A stretch of DNA of 64,000 nucleotides, taken from contig CALVTM010000001.1 of the NCBI GenBank assembly GCA_944362615.1, positions 1 to 64,000 of the forward strand, in the 5' to 3' direction. The notes below the pieces were generated by a model. That model was not told where the DNA came from. It did no database searches and saw only the letters and a program-made list of their open reading frames with translations. Made by a program: the position numbers and the translations under genes. Position 1 is the first letter of the stretch. Each line of letters starts with the position of its first letter. Positions 24,880-33,541 of the stretch are shown here, piece by piece. Source of the stretch: an uncultured Clostridia bacterium (GTDB taxonomy: Bacteria; Bacillota; Clostridia; Christensenellales; Pumilibacteraceae).

Positions 24880-27800
24880 TTACTTCTTTGTGCTTTTTTT
24901 CTTTTTATCCGTCGTCTTCTCCTGCTGCTCGGCGTTAATTATGCCTGCTACTTCGGACAACTCCTTTTTGAGCTTCGCTATTGAACCCTCGAGATCCGCA
25001 TCTTCTCCTTTATCGTTACCCTGTATGACCCCGAGCGTGTATTTTATGTTTTCAATCTCGGAAAGCAGCTCTTCCTGTTTACCGGCACTCTTATCGTCAG
25101 CAGGGGCAGCCTCATTGGATTTATCTGCATTGCTTCTGAGCATTTCGCCCTGTTTCTGGATCTGGTCGAGAGTCTGGTTAAGCAGCGAAGCAATTGCTTT
25201 CTGTGTCTCTTTCTGATCGCGCAATTCTTTTTCCAGACGTGCGGTGGCAAGTGCGTCCCCCGATATGGGAGCGCCCTGCATGACAGAACGCAACTCATCG
25301 CGTATTTCATTGAGCGAATCGATTATGAGGTTATTATAACTCTCGTACGTCTGAGTTTCTCCGTCCGATACGCTTGCCATATTGATAGTGAATATCTGGT
25401 CGCGCAGTGAATCGATTTCGGATATGAGCTTATCGGTATCTCCTCTTCCCGGATCAGCAAGCAGTTTGTTAATGCTCTCTTTGAGCCGCTGATATTCCTC
25501 GCGCAAAGCAAGTATTTCGTTCATTACGCTGTAGTCGGGCTCATCGCACATCAGGCGTACATCGCCGTATATCTTTTCGACAAGCTCGTCAGTCCTGTCG
25601 CTGCGATCTTTTGCATTCGCCGGAACCGGCGCTTTGTAAGAGGATGATTTAAGCTCTTCTACCTCAGTCCTGAGAGCGGCAATGTCGCTTTTAAGATCCG
25701 CAACAGCGGCAGGAAGTACGGCAAGAGCAGCCAGCATCTCTTTTATCGATATCATACCGGCAGCAGACGCGCCGTCTCCGGATGCCAGTGCTGATCTCAT
25801 ATCATCAACCGTAGCAAGGTCTGTTTTTATAGCCGATACATCATCGTGAAGCGACGTCAGTTCGGATTTGACATCCGCTATGTCGCCTGTTGTAGGATGC
25901 GCCGCAAGCTCAGCACGGAGCGCTGCAAGCTCATCTGCCATATTGGTTCCGGAATCTGCAACGCCGCCGACAGCAGTGTATACCCTGAGATCACTTATCT
26001 GTGTTTTAAGCTCTTCTATGCCCGCAAGAACTTCATTCCCGGATTGTGACGCTTTTACTTCTTCGGATAATTTTTCCAGCTCACGCATGAGCTCATCCCT
26101 GACAGACAGCAGTTCATCGCCGTCGTCTTCGGATTTAGCCAGAGCGGATTTTATCTCCTCTATGCCTTTAAGTATATCCGAAAAATCACCGTTATTCGCA
26201 ACGGCTGTCCCGGCAACAACAGCACCGCCGGTAAGCAGCGTCTTTACGTCACCGAGTTCGTCCGACATACTGTTCATATCGGCATGTATGGAGGCAATCT
26301 CGTCCATAAGAGCGCCGACGTCAGAGCTTTCCGATTCCAAACCGGCTTCCGCAACAGCTCCACCGCCCGACAGTTTATCTGCCATATTGGAAACTTCGTC
26401 TTTATATGCCTGAAGTTCATCACGCAAGGACACTATTTCGGAAAGGAAAAGATTAAGCTCATCGGGTGAAGATGATTCCTGTACTCTGCCGTCCTTTTCG
26501 TTTTTATCCAGACGTGCCGCAAGCTCGTTAAGCGCGGTGATTATAGCTTCGCGGTTACCTACCTGAGTATCCGCTATCTTGCGCTGCATATCGCCTATCT
26601 CTTCTATCGCAGCCGCGCTGATCTCCGTACGCAGCATGTTTACGGCATCTGTAAGCGCATTAACCGTACCTTCGGCAGGTATGCCGGTACTGTCGACTGC
26701 CACGGATCCTGCCGCTTCTCTCACGTACGAATGCGCCGGAACGGTATAAGGCTGTTTATCGTACACTATCGTCGGTATGGATATGATCTCACCGATCGTG
26801 AGCGAGCAGAGTTTGCCCGCTTTTTCGTGTATATCGGCAGTACACTTTTCTATATCCGACGTTTCCGTCATAAAGGCAAGATCAGAGCCGAGTTTGACGA
26901 TCTCTGCGCACAGATTATCGTTATAAGCCCTGGATCTATCGCATTGAAGCGTGTTTTTAAGCTCGGTCAGCTCTGCCGCTTTATCTATGATTAAATTCGT
27001 GTTATCCGTGTTCTTAACGGCGCCCGCAAGCGCCATAAACTTTACTGCCGCCGCACGTCCTTCCGGCGTAAGCATTGTTTTTATCTTATCCGTTCTACCA
27101 AGTCCAGCAGCTACAGTCAGATCTTCTCTTTTTGCCTGTGCGCAAAGAATGTATGACGCCATCTCGTTGTATTTTGCAACGACATCGCCTATATAGCAGT
27201 CTTCGGACAACGCTATTTCATTATCCAGCTTGCGCATTGCTTCGAGTTTCTCTGCAAGGCCGCTTGCTGATGTATATACGCACGATTTTGCCGCAGTAAG
27301 CGCGTTGTACACGGAAAGCAGGTGTATATCATTTTCATACTCTTTCTGCGAAAGTTTGCCTATCGCCAGTCGTATGTCTATTATGCGGCGCATTAATTCA
27401 GTCGTATCAGTATGCACACGCACTGATTCGCCCGTTGAATGTCTGACCGCGCGGTGAGAGGCAATCCCTTCCTTTATAACTGCAAGTTCGGCACTTATCG
27501 CATCAAGTTCCGTTTTAGTCGCACCCTTAGACTTTTCGTCAGATGCCTCCTCTTCAGCCGTATCGCCGATTTCTGCAAGACGACTCTTCAGCTGCTCTAT
27601 TTCAGCAACCAATTTGGCATTCTTTTCATCCGATTCACGATCAAGTTGCTCGCGCAGTTTGTTCAGCTCTTCCTGCATAGACTGAGATCTGCGTGTGTCC
27701 GCCAGCTCTCCGCGCAAACGATTGATCTCATCATACAGCTCAGCCTCCGACTGGGAATTTCTGTATCTGCCTCCTGCGTTGCGGTTTTCCGACTCGATGT

Positions 27801-27972
27801 TGCGCTTGAGTTCGGCTATTTCGTCAAGGACTCTTCCGAGCTGATCGCCCGTGCGTTCATAACCGGGGGCATATTCGCCATCGATCACTTCGTCGTATTC
27901 ATCCTCATCCGCTATTTCAGCATCTACAATTTCATCGCCATAACGGTCGAACTCATCGTCGTAATTTTTCAT
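24880..27972 (-). CDS. 1030-residue coiled-coil protein of unknown function
   Basis: No family recognised. The N-terminus (residues 1-37) is strongly acidic (DDEFDRYGDEIVDAEIADED). Residues about 40-135 and many later blocks are rich in heptad-like Leu/Ile/Ala with Glu/Lys/Arg, such as ELYDEINRLRGELADTRR, SLRDELQAYKDEVSNMADKL and DELAALRAELA. Low-complexity Gly/Ala/Ser linkers separate them. A globular-looking part around 180-430 has the segment SVRVHTDTTELMRRIIDIRL. The C-terminus is Lys-rich (KKKKSTKK). There is no signal peptide or membrane helix, so it should be a cytoplasmic filament-like or scaffold protein. It has its own ideal promoter and lies upstream of ytaF-murA-divIB-ftsA-ftsZ, which suggests a link to division or envelope growth. 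Confidence 0.85.
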   Translation of the reverse strand: MKNYDDEFDRYGDEIVDAEIADEDEYDEVIDGEYAPGYERTGDQLGRVLDEIAELKRNIESENRNAGGRYRNSQSEAELYDEINRLRGELADTRRSQSMQEELNKLREQLDRESDEKNAKLVAEIEQLKSRLAEIGDTAEEEASDEKSKGATKTELDAISAELAVIKEGIASHRAVRHSTGESVRVHTDTTELMRRIIDIRLAIGKLSQKEYENDIHLLSVYNALTAAKSCVYTSASGLAEKLEAMRKLDNEIALSEDCYIGDVVAKYNEMASYILCAQAKREDLTVAAGLGRTDKIKTMLTPEGRAAAVKFMALAGAVKNTDNTNLIIDKAAELTELKNTLQCDRSRAYNDNLCAEIVKLGSDLAFMTETSDIEKCTADIHEKAGKLCSLTIGEIISIPTIVYDKQPYTVPAHSYVREAAGSVAVDSTGIPAEGTVNALTDAVNMLRTEISAAAIEEIGDMQRKIADTQVGNREAIITALNELAARLDKNEKDGRVQESSSPDELNLFLSEIVSLRDELQAYKDEVSNMADKLSGGGAVAEAGLESESSDVGALMDEIASIHADMNSMSDELGDVKTLLTGGAVVAGTAVANNGDFSDILKGIEEIKSALAKSEDDGDELLSVRDELMRELEKLSEEVKASQSGNEVLAGIEELKTQISDLRVYTAVGGVADSGTNMADELAALRAELAAHPTTGDIADVKSELTSLHDDVSAIKTDLATVDDMRSALASGDGASAAGMISIKEMLAALAVLPAAVADLKSDIAALRTEVEELKSSSYKAPVPANAKDRSDRTDELVEKIYGDVRLMCDEPDYSVMNEILALREEYQRLKESINKLLADPGRGDTDKLISEIDSLRDQIFTINMASVSDGETQTYESYNNLIIDSLNEIRDELRSVMQGAPISGDALATARLEKELRDQKETQKAIASLLNQTLDQIQKQGEMLRSNADKSNEAAPADDKSAGKQEELLSEIENIKYTLGVIQGNDKGEDADLEGSIAKLKKELSEVAGIINAEQQEKTTDKKKKSTKK

Positions 27973-28033
27973 GTCATTTCCTCACTTATTCGATCGATCG
28001 GAATGATTTTCCGAGTCGTTTATATCTTATGAT

Positions 28034-28062
28034 ATTATAAACTATTCTTTGCGCCGTGTCAA
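28034..28062 (-). promoter_or_regulatory. Promoter of the coiled-coil protein gene
   Basis: On the minus strand TTGACA (28062-28057) and TATAAT (28039-28034) with a 17-bp spacer. Confidence 0.85.
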
Positions 28063-28236
28063 TACTTAATTTACAATCTGATCGTGATTTGTCGTGCTGA
28101 CCGCGTCCGCTGTATTCGGGTCATCAACAGTATCATCAGACTGTCGCCCGCTCAACATTAAGATAACGATTTCGGCTTTTGTCGTGTCTTTATGACGCCG
28201 AGTCTTGTGAAAATTTAAGCAATAATGCCCGAACAG

Positions 28237-28265
28237 TTGCAAAAATGCGATAATAGGTGTATACT
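28237..28265 (+). promoter_or_regulatory. serC-serA promoter
   Basis: TTGCAA (28237-28242), 17 bp, TATACT (28260-28265), 29 bp before the serC start. I see no T-box or other leader element. Confidence 0.75.
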
Positions 28266-28294
28266 GTACAAAAAATACTAATCGGAGATGAAAT

Positions 28295-29371
28295 ATGAGA
28301 GTTTATAATTTTTCTGCGGGACCTTCTATGTTACCGCTTCCCGTTCTCGAAAAAGTACAGGCTAATCTGATCGACTACAACGGTACCGGCATGAGCGTTA
28401 TGGAAATGAGCCATCGTTCCAAGCCTTACCAGGAGATAAACGACAAAGCTGAAAGCCTCCTTCGTGAGCTGCTCGGCGTGCCTGAGAATTACGATATCAT
28501 ATTCGTACAGGGCGGCGGCTCCACCCAGTTCGAAGCGGTACCTCTCAACCTCACCGTAAACGGAAAAGCTGATTATATTGTTACCGGTAACTTTGCTCAG
28601 AAAGCTTACAAAGAAGCCAAGAAGTATACCGACGCGCGTTGTGTAGCTTCCAGCGAAGATAAAAACTTCACATATATTCCCAAAGTAGAAAGAAAGGATT
28701 TCCGCGACGATGCAGATTACGTTCATATCTGCTTCAACAACACGATCTTCGGTTCACACTTTAATTATGTGCCGGATACGGGAGATATACCCCTTGTTGC
28801 GGATATGAGTTCCTGCATACTCAGTGAAGAAATCGACGTTTCAAAGTTCGGCGTTATTTATGCAGGCGCACAGAAAAACGTAGGACCTGCCGGTGTAACG
28901 ATCGTGATCGTTCGCAAAGATCTGCAGGACAGAGCTATGGCTATCTGCCCTACCATGCTCAAGTGGAAGACACAGACGGAGAAAAAGAGCCTTTATAATA
29001 CTCCTCCCTGCTGGTCGACTTACGTTGCTATGGAAGTCTTTGCTTACCTTAAAGAAAATGGCGGCGTAAAAGCTATGCACAAGCTCGATGTCGAGAAAGC
29101 TGCTATGCTTTATGACTTCATAGACAATTCTTCGTTCTATACGAATAATGTCGCTAAAGAAGACCGTTCGATCATGAACGTACCTTTTGTCTCTCCTTCT
29201 CCGGAGCTTGACGCACAGTTCGTGGCGGAAGCTAAAAAAGCCGGACTTGAATCCATTAAGGGTCACCGTCTTGTCGGCGGCATGAGAGCAAGCATCTACA
29301 ATGCAATGCCGGTAGAAGGTGTTAAGGCGCTCATTGAATTCATGAAAAAATTTGAAAAGGAAAATGCTTAA
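28295..29371 (+). CDS. serC: Phosphoserine aminotransferase
   Basis: A 358-residue class V aminotransferase that converts 3-phosphohydroxypyruvate and glutamate to O-phosphoserine using PLP. The N-terminus YNFSAGPSMLPLPVLEK, the segment FVQGGGSTQFEAVPLNL and the PLP-lysine region YAGAQKNVGPAGVT are family hallmarks. The ribosome site CGGAGATG precedes the ATG. It is followed 11 bp later by serA, giving the first two enzymes of serine synthesis from 3-phosphoglycerate. serB is not nearby. Confidence 0.97.
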   Translation: MRVYNFSAGPSMLPLPVLEKVQANLIDYNGTGMSVMEMSHRSKPYQEINDKAESLLRELLGVPENYDIIFVQGGGSTQFEAVPLNLTVNGKADYIVTGNFAQKAYKEAKKYTDARCVASSEDKNFTYIPKVERKDFRDDADYVHICFNNTIFGSHFNYVPDTGDIPLVADMSSCILSEEIDVSKFGVIYAGAQKNVGPAGVTIVIVRKDLQDRAMAICPTMLKWKTQTEKKSLYNTPPCWSTYVAMEVFAYLKENGGVKAMHKLDVEKAAMLYDFIDNSSFYTNNVAKEDRSIMNVPFVSPSPELDAQFVAEAKKAGLESIKGHRLVGGMRASIYNAMPVEGVKALIEFMKKFEKENA

Positions 29372-29382
29372 AGGAAATATTG

Positions 29383-30546
29383 ATGATGAAAAAAACTATT
29401 CTTGCTCTTAATAATATCAGCAAACTTGCAGAAGAAAAGCTGAAGGCGGATTATGAGTTCACAATGCAGTCGGATAAACCTGACGCGATAATAGTCCGCT
29501 CGTTCAATATGCATGAATATGCACTGCCTGATACCGTTCTTGCAGTTTCGCGCGCAGGTGCAGGTACGAACAATATCCCTGTAGACGAATACGCAAAACG
29601 CGGGGTCGTAGTATTCAATACTCCCGGCGCCAACGCAAACGCAGTAAAAGAACTGGTTATTGCGGCTCTGCTCATGTCCGGAAGAAAACTTATCGACGGC
29701 ATCGAGTGGGTGAAAACTCTTAAGGGCAGCGAAGGTCTTTCCAAAGCAGTTGAAAGCGGTAAGAAGGCATTCGTCGGACATGAAATATCCGAAAAGACTC
29801 TCGGTATCATCGGTCTCGGCGCGATCGGTATACTTGTAGCAAACGCAGCTGTTGACCTCGGTATGAACGTTATCGGTTTCGATCCCTACCTTTCTACGGC
29901 AAATGCGCTTCGTCTTAATCCTGCCGTTAAAATTGCCGCAAGCACGGATGCTCTTCTTGAAGCAAGCGATTTCGTTACAATCCACGTTCCTTACAACGAA
30001 AGCACCAAGCATACGATCAACTCCGGCAATATAGGCAAAATGAAAAAAGGCGCGGCAATCATTAATCTTGCCCGCGGCGAGCTTATCGAAAATGCGGCTG
30101 TAATTGAAGCCGTTACAAGCGGAAAGCTTTCCCGTTATGTTACCGACTTCCCCGCCGATGAACTTATAGGCGTACCTGGGATTATCGTTATGCCCCACCT
30201 CGGCGCCTCTACGCCGGAAGCTGAAGACAACTGCGCAGTTATGGCAGCAAGCGAGCTGAAGGATTTCCTTGAAGACGGTAATATCCGCAACTCCGTGAAC
30301 TTCCCCGCATGCATGGCGCCCAGAGCCGGCAAGTCGCGTATAACGGTCATTCATAAAAACGAAAAGAGCGTTATATCCGCTATTACGGACGTTATAGGCA
30401 AAGCAAATATCAATATCGAAAATTTTGTAAGCCGTTCCCGCGGAGATTTCGCTTATGCAATAGTCGACACTACAGAAGAGCTCAAAGCGGAAGTTATTGA
30501 TAATATAAAGTCCCTGCCCAGCGTTATCCGCTGCAGAGTGCTTTAA
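29383..30546 (+). CDS. serA: D-3-phosphoglycerate dehydrogenase
   Basis: A dehydrogenase of about 387 residues that oxidises 3-phosphoglycerate with NAD+. The Rossmann motif GIIGLGAIGILVANAA lies near 145. The catalytic Arg and Glu/His regions are seen in INLARGELIENAAV and MPHLGASTPEAEDNC. A C-terminal ACT domain (about residues 318-387) probably senses serine. It is the short type with one ACT domain. I chose the ATG at 29383; TTG at 29380 and ATG at 29386 are alternatives. Its stop codon overlaps the convergent thiN stop in a shared TTAA. Confidence 0.95.
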   Translation: MMKKTILALNNISKLAEEKLKADYEFTMQSDKPDAIIVRSFNMHEYALPDTVLAVSRAGAGTNNIPVDEYAKRGVVVFNTPGANANAVKELVIAALLMSGRKLIDGIEWVKTLKGSEGLSKAVESGKKAFVGHEISEKTLGIIGLGAIGILVANAAVDLGMNVIGFDPYLSTANALRLNPAVKIAASTDALLEASDFVTIHVPYNESTKHTINSGNIGKMKKGAAIINLARGELIENAAVIEAVTSGKLSRYVTDFPADELIGVPGIIVMPHLGASTPEAEDNCAVMAASELKDFLEDGNIRNSVNFPACMAPRAGKSRITVIHKNEKSVISAITDVIGKANINIENFVSRSRGDFAYAIVDTTEELKAEVIDNIKSLPSVIRCRVL

Positions 30547-31169
30547 TTCTTCTTTTCAATTATTACGACAACTTCGCCGCTGTGTACCGTCACAGCGGCG
30601 GTTTTGTTTTTAATAGGCTCGTTGCTAACCCCGAGACTGTCTTTATCCGTAAGAGTAAAAACGCCGCTGTATGCCGCATTTTCAATTTCCACTTCAGCCA
30701 TGTTTCCGGAAGGTATCAATGAAAAATATACGTTGCCGTTTATTTCCGCACGCCTGTCGCAAAGATAGATTTCACAGTCCTTGCCTTTCATTACGCCGCT
30801 GCCGCCGCGTGAGGCAATATATCTGAGAGTCGCAATGTTGGCTAAAGTATGTGAAGTTCTCCCGCCGGTGCAACAATACATTTCAAAAAACTTGTACCCT
30901 TTGCCGAGGCCGTTTTCAACCGCGGCGAAAGTATCCGTAACATCTTTGACCGGATTAAGCCTTATTGCATCACTGTTTATTTCCCGCTTCACGGAATCAA
31001 AGTCACCAAGAACTATATCCGGAACTATCCCCGCTTCCACGGCATAATCATAGCCACCGTCAGCCGCTATGGTAAAATCTTCCGGCTTCGGATCAAAATT
31101 CAGTTCGCTTCGTTCCCCTGCGCATATTATGCGACATACCCCTTTGCTGTTTTTCGTCCCCATTTCCAT
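30543..31169 (-). CDS. thiN: Thiamine pyrophosphokinase
   Basis: An enzyme of about 208 residues that makes thiamine pyrophosphate from thiamine and ATP. Motifs are AADGGYDYAVEAGIVPDIVLGD and DVTDTFAAVENGL, then GGRTSHTLANIATL, all typical of the TPK catalytic domain; a beta-rich thiamine-binding C-terminal domain follows. The ATG at 31169 lies 6 nt after a TATAAT box with no Shine-Dalgarno, suggesting a leaderless mRNA; the ATG at 31163 is the alternative. It diverges from the riboswitch-controlled thiT. Its last codons contain the serC-serA terminator on the other strand. Confidence 0.92.
   Translation of the reverse strand: MEMGTKNSKGVCRIICAGERSELNFDPKPEDFTIAADGGYDYAVEAGIVPDIVLGDFDSVKREINSDAIRLNPVKDVTDTFAAVENGLGKGYKFFEMYCCTGGRTSHTLANIATLRYIASRGGSGVMKGKDCEIYLCDRRAEINGNVYFSLIPSGNMAEVEIENAAYSGVFTLTDKDSLGVSNEPIKNKTAAVTVHSGEVVVIIEKKN
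30575..30611 (+). terminator. serC-serA terminator embedded in thiN coding sequence
   Basis: A perfect 10-bp stem CGCCGCTGTG / CACAGCGGCG with a 6-nt loop, followed by GTTTTGTTTTT. It lies 29 bp past the serA stop, inside the 3' end of the convergent thiN gene. Confidence 0.85.
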
Positions 31170-31175
31170 ACACTC

Positions 31176-31204
31176 ATTATATACTATTTCCCCGATTATC
31201 GCAA
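31176..31204 (-). promoter_or_regulatory. thiN promoter
   Basis: On the minus strand TTGCGA (31204-31199), 17 bp, TATAAT (31181-31176). Transcription should begin at or next to the thiN ATG. Confidence 0.7.
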
Positions 31205-31305
31205 TAATTTTTGAAAAGAACGGCATGAAAATTAACGATACAATGTTTCGCTTTATTTCCAGACGATATAATTTGATTTTGCATTTACATTTCTTCTGCA
31301 TTCGC

Positions 31306-31334
31306 TTGACAAAATTTTCACTTTGTTTTACACT
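31306..31334 (+). promoter_or_regulatory. thiT promoter
   Basis: TTGACA (31306-31311), 17 bp, TACACT (31329-31334). The start falls just before the TPP riboswitch. Confidence 0.8.
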
Positions 31335-31341
31335 TATTGAC

Positions 31342-31433
31342 GCTTGGGGGCGCTGCATGCTGCGCAGCTGAGATTTTACCGCCATGGTAAAAGTCCCTTT
31401 GAACCTGTGGGTTAGTACCCGCGTAGGGAAAGC
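31342..31433 (+). ncRNA. TPP riboswitch (THI element)
   Basis: The conserved aptamer parts are all present: the P2 strand GGGGGCGCTGC, the pyrimidine-sensor motif GCTGAGA, and the pyrophosphate-sensor half CCCTTTGAACCTGTGGGTTA followed by GTACCCGCGTAGGGAA. GCTT and AAGC close helix P1. An intrinsic terminator follows at 31465, so TPP binding should stop transcription before thiT. Confidence 0.95.
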
Positions 31434-31464
31434 AGGGATCGTAAATTTTTTACGCAATGCGATC

Positions 31465-31502
31465 GAGCCGCTTTCCGTCAAGGAAACCGGCTCTTTGTTT
31501 TT
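31465..31502 (+). terminator. Riboswitch-controlled terminator before thiT
   Basis: GAGCCGCTTTCC / GGAAACCGGCTC form a 12-bp stem with one C-C mismatch and a short loop, followed by TTTGTTTTT. It is the expression platform of the TPP riboswitch. Confidence 0.85.
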
Positions 31503-31516
31503 CCCGAAGGAGAAGT

Positions 31517-32461
31517 ATGTTCTCATATAATCTTTTGTCCAGTATCGGCACAGTACTGCCGAGCAGCGATTCCGAACTGCCGTCAATAGAGCTCGATCCG
31601 GAATTCACCGCTGCCGGTTTTGACTTCAGCGGCGTTGATGTCGCAGGATGGATAATCGCGGTATTTCTTATCGCAGTAGTTGCCATAATTGCCATACCTA
31701 CCGTGATATATACGGTTGTTACGAGCAAAGTCATGGGCAAGCAGTTCGTATTCACTACAAAAGACCTTGCTTACGGCGCTGTTTGCCTGGCAATGTCTTA
31801 CGGACTTTCACTGTTCGGTATCAGCCTTAATCTCGGAGGTACGATAACGTTTGCATCTATCCTTCCCGTTGCCGTTTACTGCTATTATTTCGGCTTCAGG
31901 AAAGGACTTATAATTACAACGGTATTCATGCTTCTCCAGCTTACACAGGGACCTTACATAGTAAGCCCCTGGAGCATGCTCCTTGACTATGTGATCCCGT
32001 ATATGGCGCTCAGTCTTATCGGATTGTTCGGTTGGATGAAAAAGAAAAATGCAGCCGCTACCGGCAGCCGCAGATTTGCGATGATCGCAAACAAAGGTTT
32101 CTATATCGGTATGGCAGCTTACATTGTAGTAAGATACGCAAGCCATATACTTTCGGGCATTCTGTTCTGGGATCTCTGGTACTCTCCCGCTCCCGCTTCG
32201 TATGTAATAGCGTACAGCTTCGGATACAACTCATTCTGCCTTATAGACTGTTTTATAGCTTTCGTAGTTTCACTTGCTCTACTCTCAAGCAAAAACTTTG
32301 ATAAACTTATGACCGACTTTATGAGCAACACTCAGAAGCGCAGAGCAGTTGCCGCCGGTAACGCGCCCTCATCACAAAACGGCACGGACGGAAACGTGAC
32401 TGCGCAGTCTGACGGACTGACAAATTCCGATACCTCCGCAGAAAGCGACAAGCGCGCTTGA
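31517..32461 (+). CDS. thiT: Thiamine transporter, ECF S-component ThiT
   Basis: A membrane protein of about 314 residues. The canonical ThiT core (about residues 90-265, from FVFTTKDLAYGAVCLAMSYG onward) has six hydrophobic segments and the conserved aromatic/charged thiamine-site stretches YYFGFRKG and TQGPYIVSPWSMLLDYVIPY. Before it lies an extra acidic segment and one more transmembrane helix (residues about 45-75), and after it a Ser/Asp-rich tail, so it is longer than the usual 180-200 residues. The TPP riboswitch confirms the substrate. The ECF energising module is not encoded here. Its last 90 bp overlap the 3' end of convergent ftsW. Confidence 0.93.
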   Translation: MFSYNLLSSIGTVLPSSDSELPSIELDPEFTAAGFDFSGVDVAGWIIAVFLIAVVAIIAIPTVIYTVVTSKVMGKQFVFTTKDLAYGAVCLAMSYGLSLFGISLNLGGTITFASILPVAVYCYYFGFRKGLIITTVFMLLQLTQGPYIVSPWSMLLDYVIPYMALSLIGLFGWMKKKNAAATGSRRFAMIANKGFYIGMAAYIVVRYASHILSGILFWDLWYSPAPASYVIAYSFGYNSFCLIDCFIAFVVSLALLSSKNFDKLMTDFMSNTQKRRAVAAGNAPSSQNGTDGNVTAQSDGLTNSDTSAESDKRA

Positions 32462-33541
32462 ACCTGAACTGATAAACGGAAGCGGTATACCCGTGGGCGG
32501 TATACACCCGCTTACCACCGCTATGTTTATAGCAACCTGAATCCCTATAAGCGCCGCCATTCCGCCGGACAAATAACATCCGAAGCGGTCGGCGGCGTTT
32601 TTTGCTATGCGGATAAGCCGGTATATCATGAACGCGAAGCCAAGCATCACTAACGCGCACCCGATAAGCCCCAGCTCTTCTCCTATGACCGAAAAAATAA
32701 AATCACTTTCGGCAAAAGGTAAAAACAGATATTTCTGCCGGGAATTGAACAGTCCTACACCGAACAGGCCGCCTGCGCCCAGTCCGTAATACGATTGCAG
32801 AAGTTGGTAGCCTTCTTCAAGCGGAGAGGACCACGGGTCAAGGAAGGCAAGCAAACGAGCAAGCCGATACGGCTCTATAAGTATCAGTATCACCGCAAGC
32901 GCCGCAAGCGGCACCAGCACAAATATCAGGTGCATGATACGCATACCGCCCATTATAAGCATGGTAAGCATCACAAAAACAACGCACATCGTTACCGACA
33001 TGCTCGGTTCCAACATTATAAGCACACACAGTACGCATCCCACGGCCGCAAGAGGAAGCCATCCTCTTACGGCCGTCATTTTTCCGTAATTTTTGGACAT
33101 ATATGCGGCGGCATAAATTACAAAGCATATCTTTGCGACTTCGCTTGACTGCAACGTCATAAAGCCGAGATTCAGCCACCGGCGCGCACCGTAATTTTCC
33201 ATTCCTACACCGGGAATAAGCACCAATGCAAGCAATACCGCGCTGAGTATGATCAGAACAAAACGTAACTTATGTAAACGCCTGTAATCAAGCTTCGTAA
33301 GCGCAGTCATCGATACAAGTCCGCCGACACATCCGATGATCTGTTTGATCATAAAGAAAAATTCGTTCCCGTAATTCAGCTCCGCATTGTACGATGACGC
33401 GGAGTATACCATTACAACTCCGAACGCAAGCATCAGCACCGTAACTACGGCAAGCGGTATATCTATCTCCCGCAGTCTATCTGTCCGTTCCCGAAATAAG
33501 AAATCCGACTTCCCGTTCAAAAAATTTCCCTCGTTCGGCAT
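32372..33541 (-). CDS. ftsW: Peptidoglycan glycosyltransferase FtsW/SpoVE (SEDS family)
   Basis: A protein of about 389 residues with ten predicted membrane segments that polymerises lipid II at the division site with its partner PBP. SEDS marks include VMVYSASS in the first helix, the ARRWLNLGFMTLQSSEVAK loop, FLPFAESDFIFSVIGEELG and the C-terminal PFISSGSSAL. The start is uncertain: an ATG at 33541 overlaps murD by 65 bp and lacks a ribosome site, while a TTG at 33520 has GAGGG about 8 nt upstream. The 3' end overlaps convergent thiT by 90 bp with no terminator between. murG, often next, is absent. Confidence 0.93.
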   Translation of the reverse strand: MPNEGNFLNGKSDFLFRERTDRLREIDIPLAVVTVLMLAFGVVMVYSASSYNAELNYGNEFFFMIKQIIGCVGGLVSMTALTKLDYRRLHKLRFVLIILSAVLLALVLIPGVGMENYGARRWLNLGFMTLQSSEVAKICFVIYAAAYMSKNYGKMTAVRGWLPLAAVGCVLCVLIMLEPSMSVTMCVVFVMLTMLIMGGMRIMHLIFVLVPLAALAVILILIEPYRLARLLAFLDPWSSPLEEGYQLLQSYYGLGAGGLFGVGLFNSRQKYLFLPFAESDFIFSVIGEELGLIGCALVMLGFAFMIYRLIRIAKNAADRFGCYLSGGMAALIGIQVAINIAVVSGCIPPTGIPLPFISSGSSALVAFCGGIGICQSVRLRSHVSVRAVL

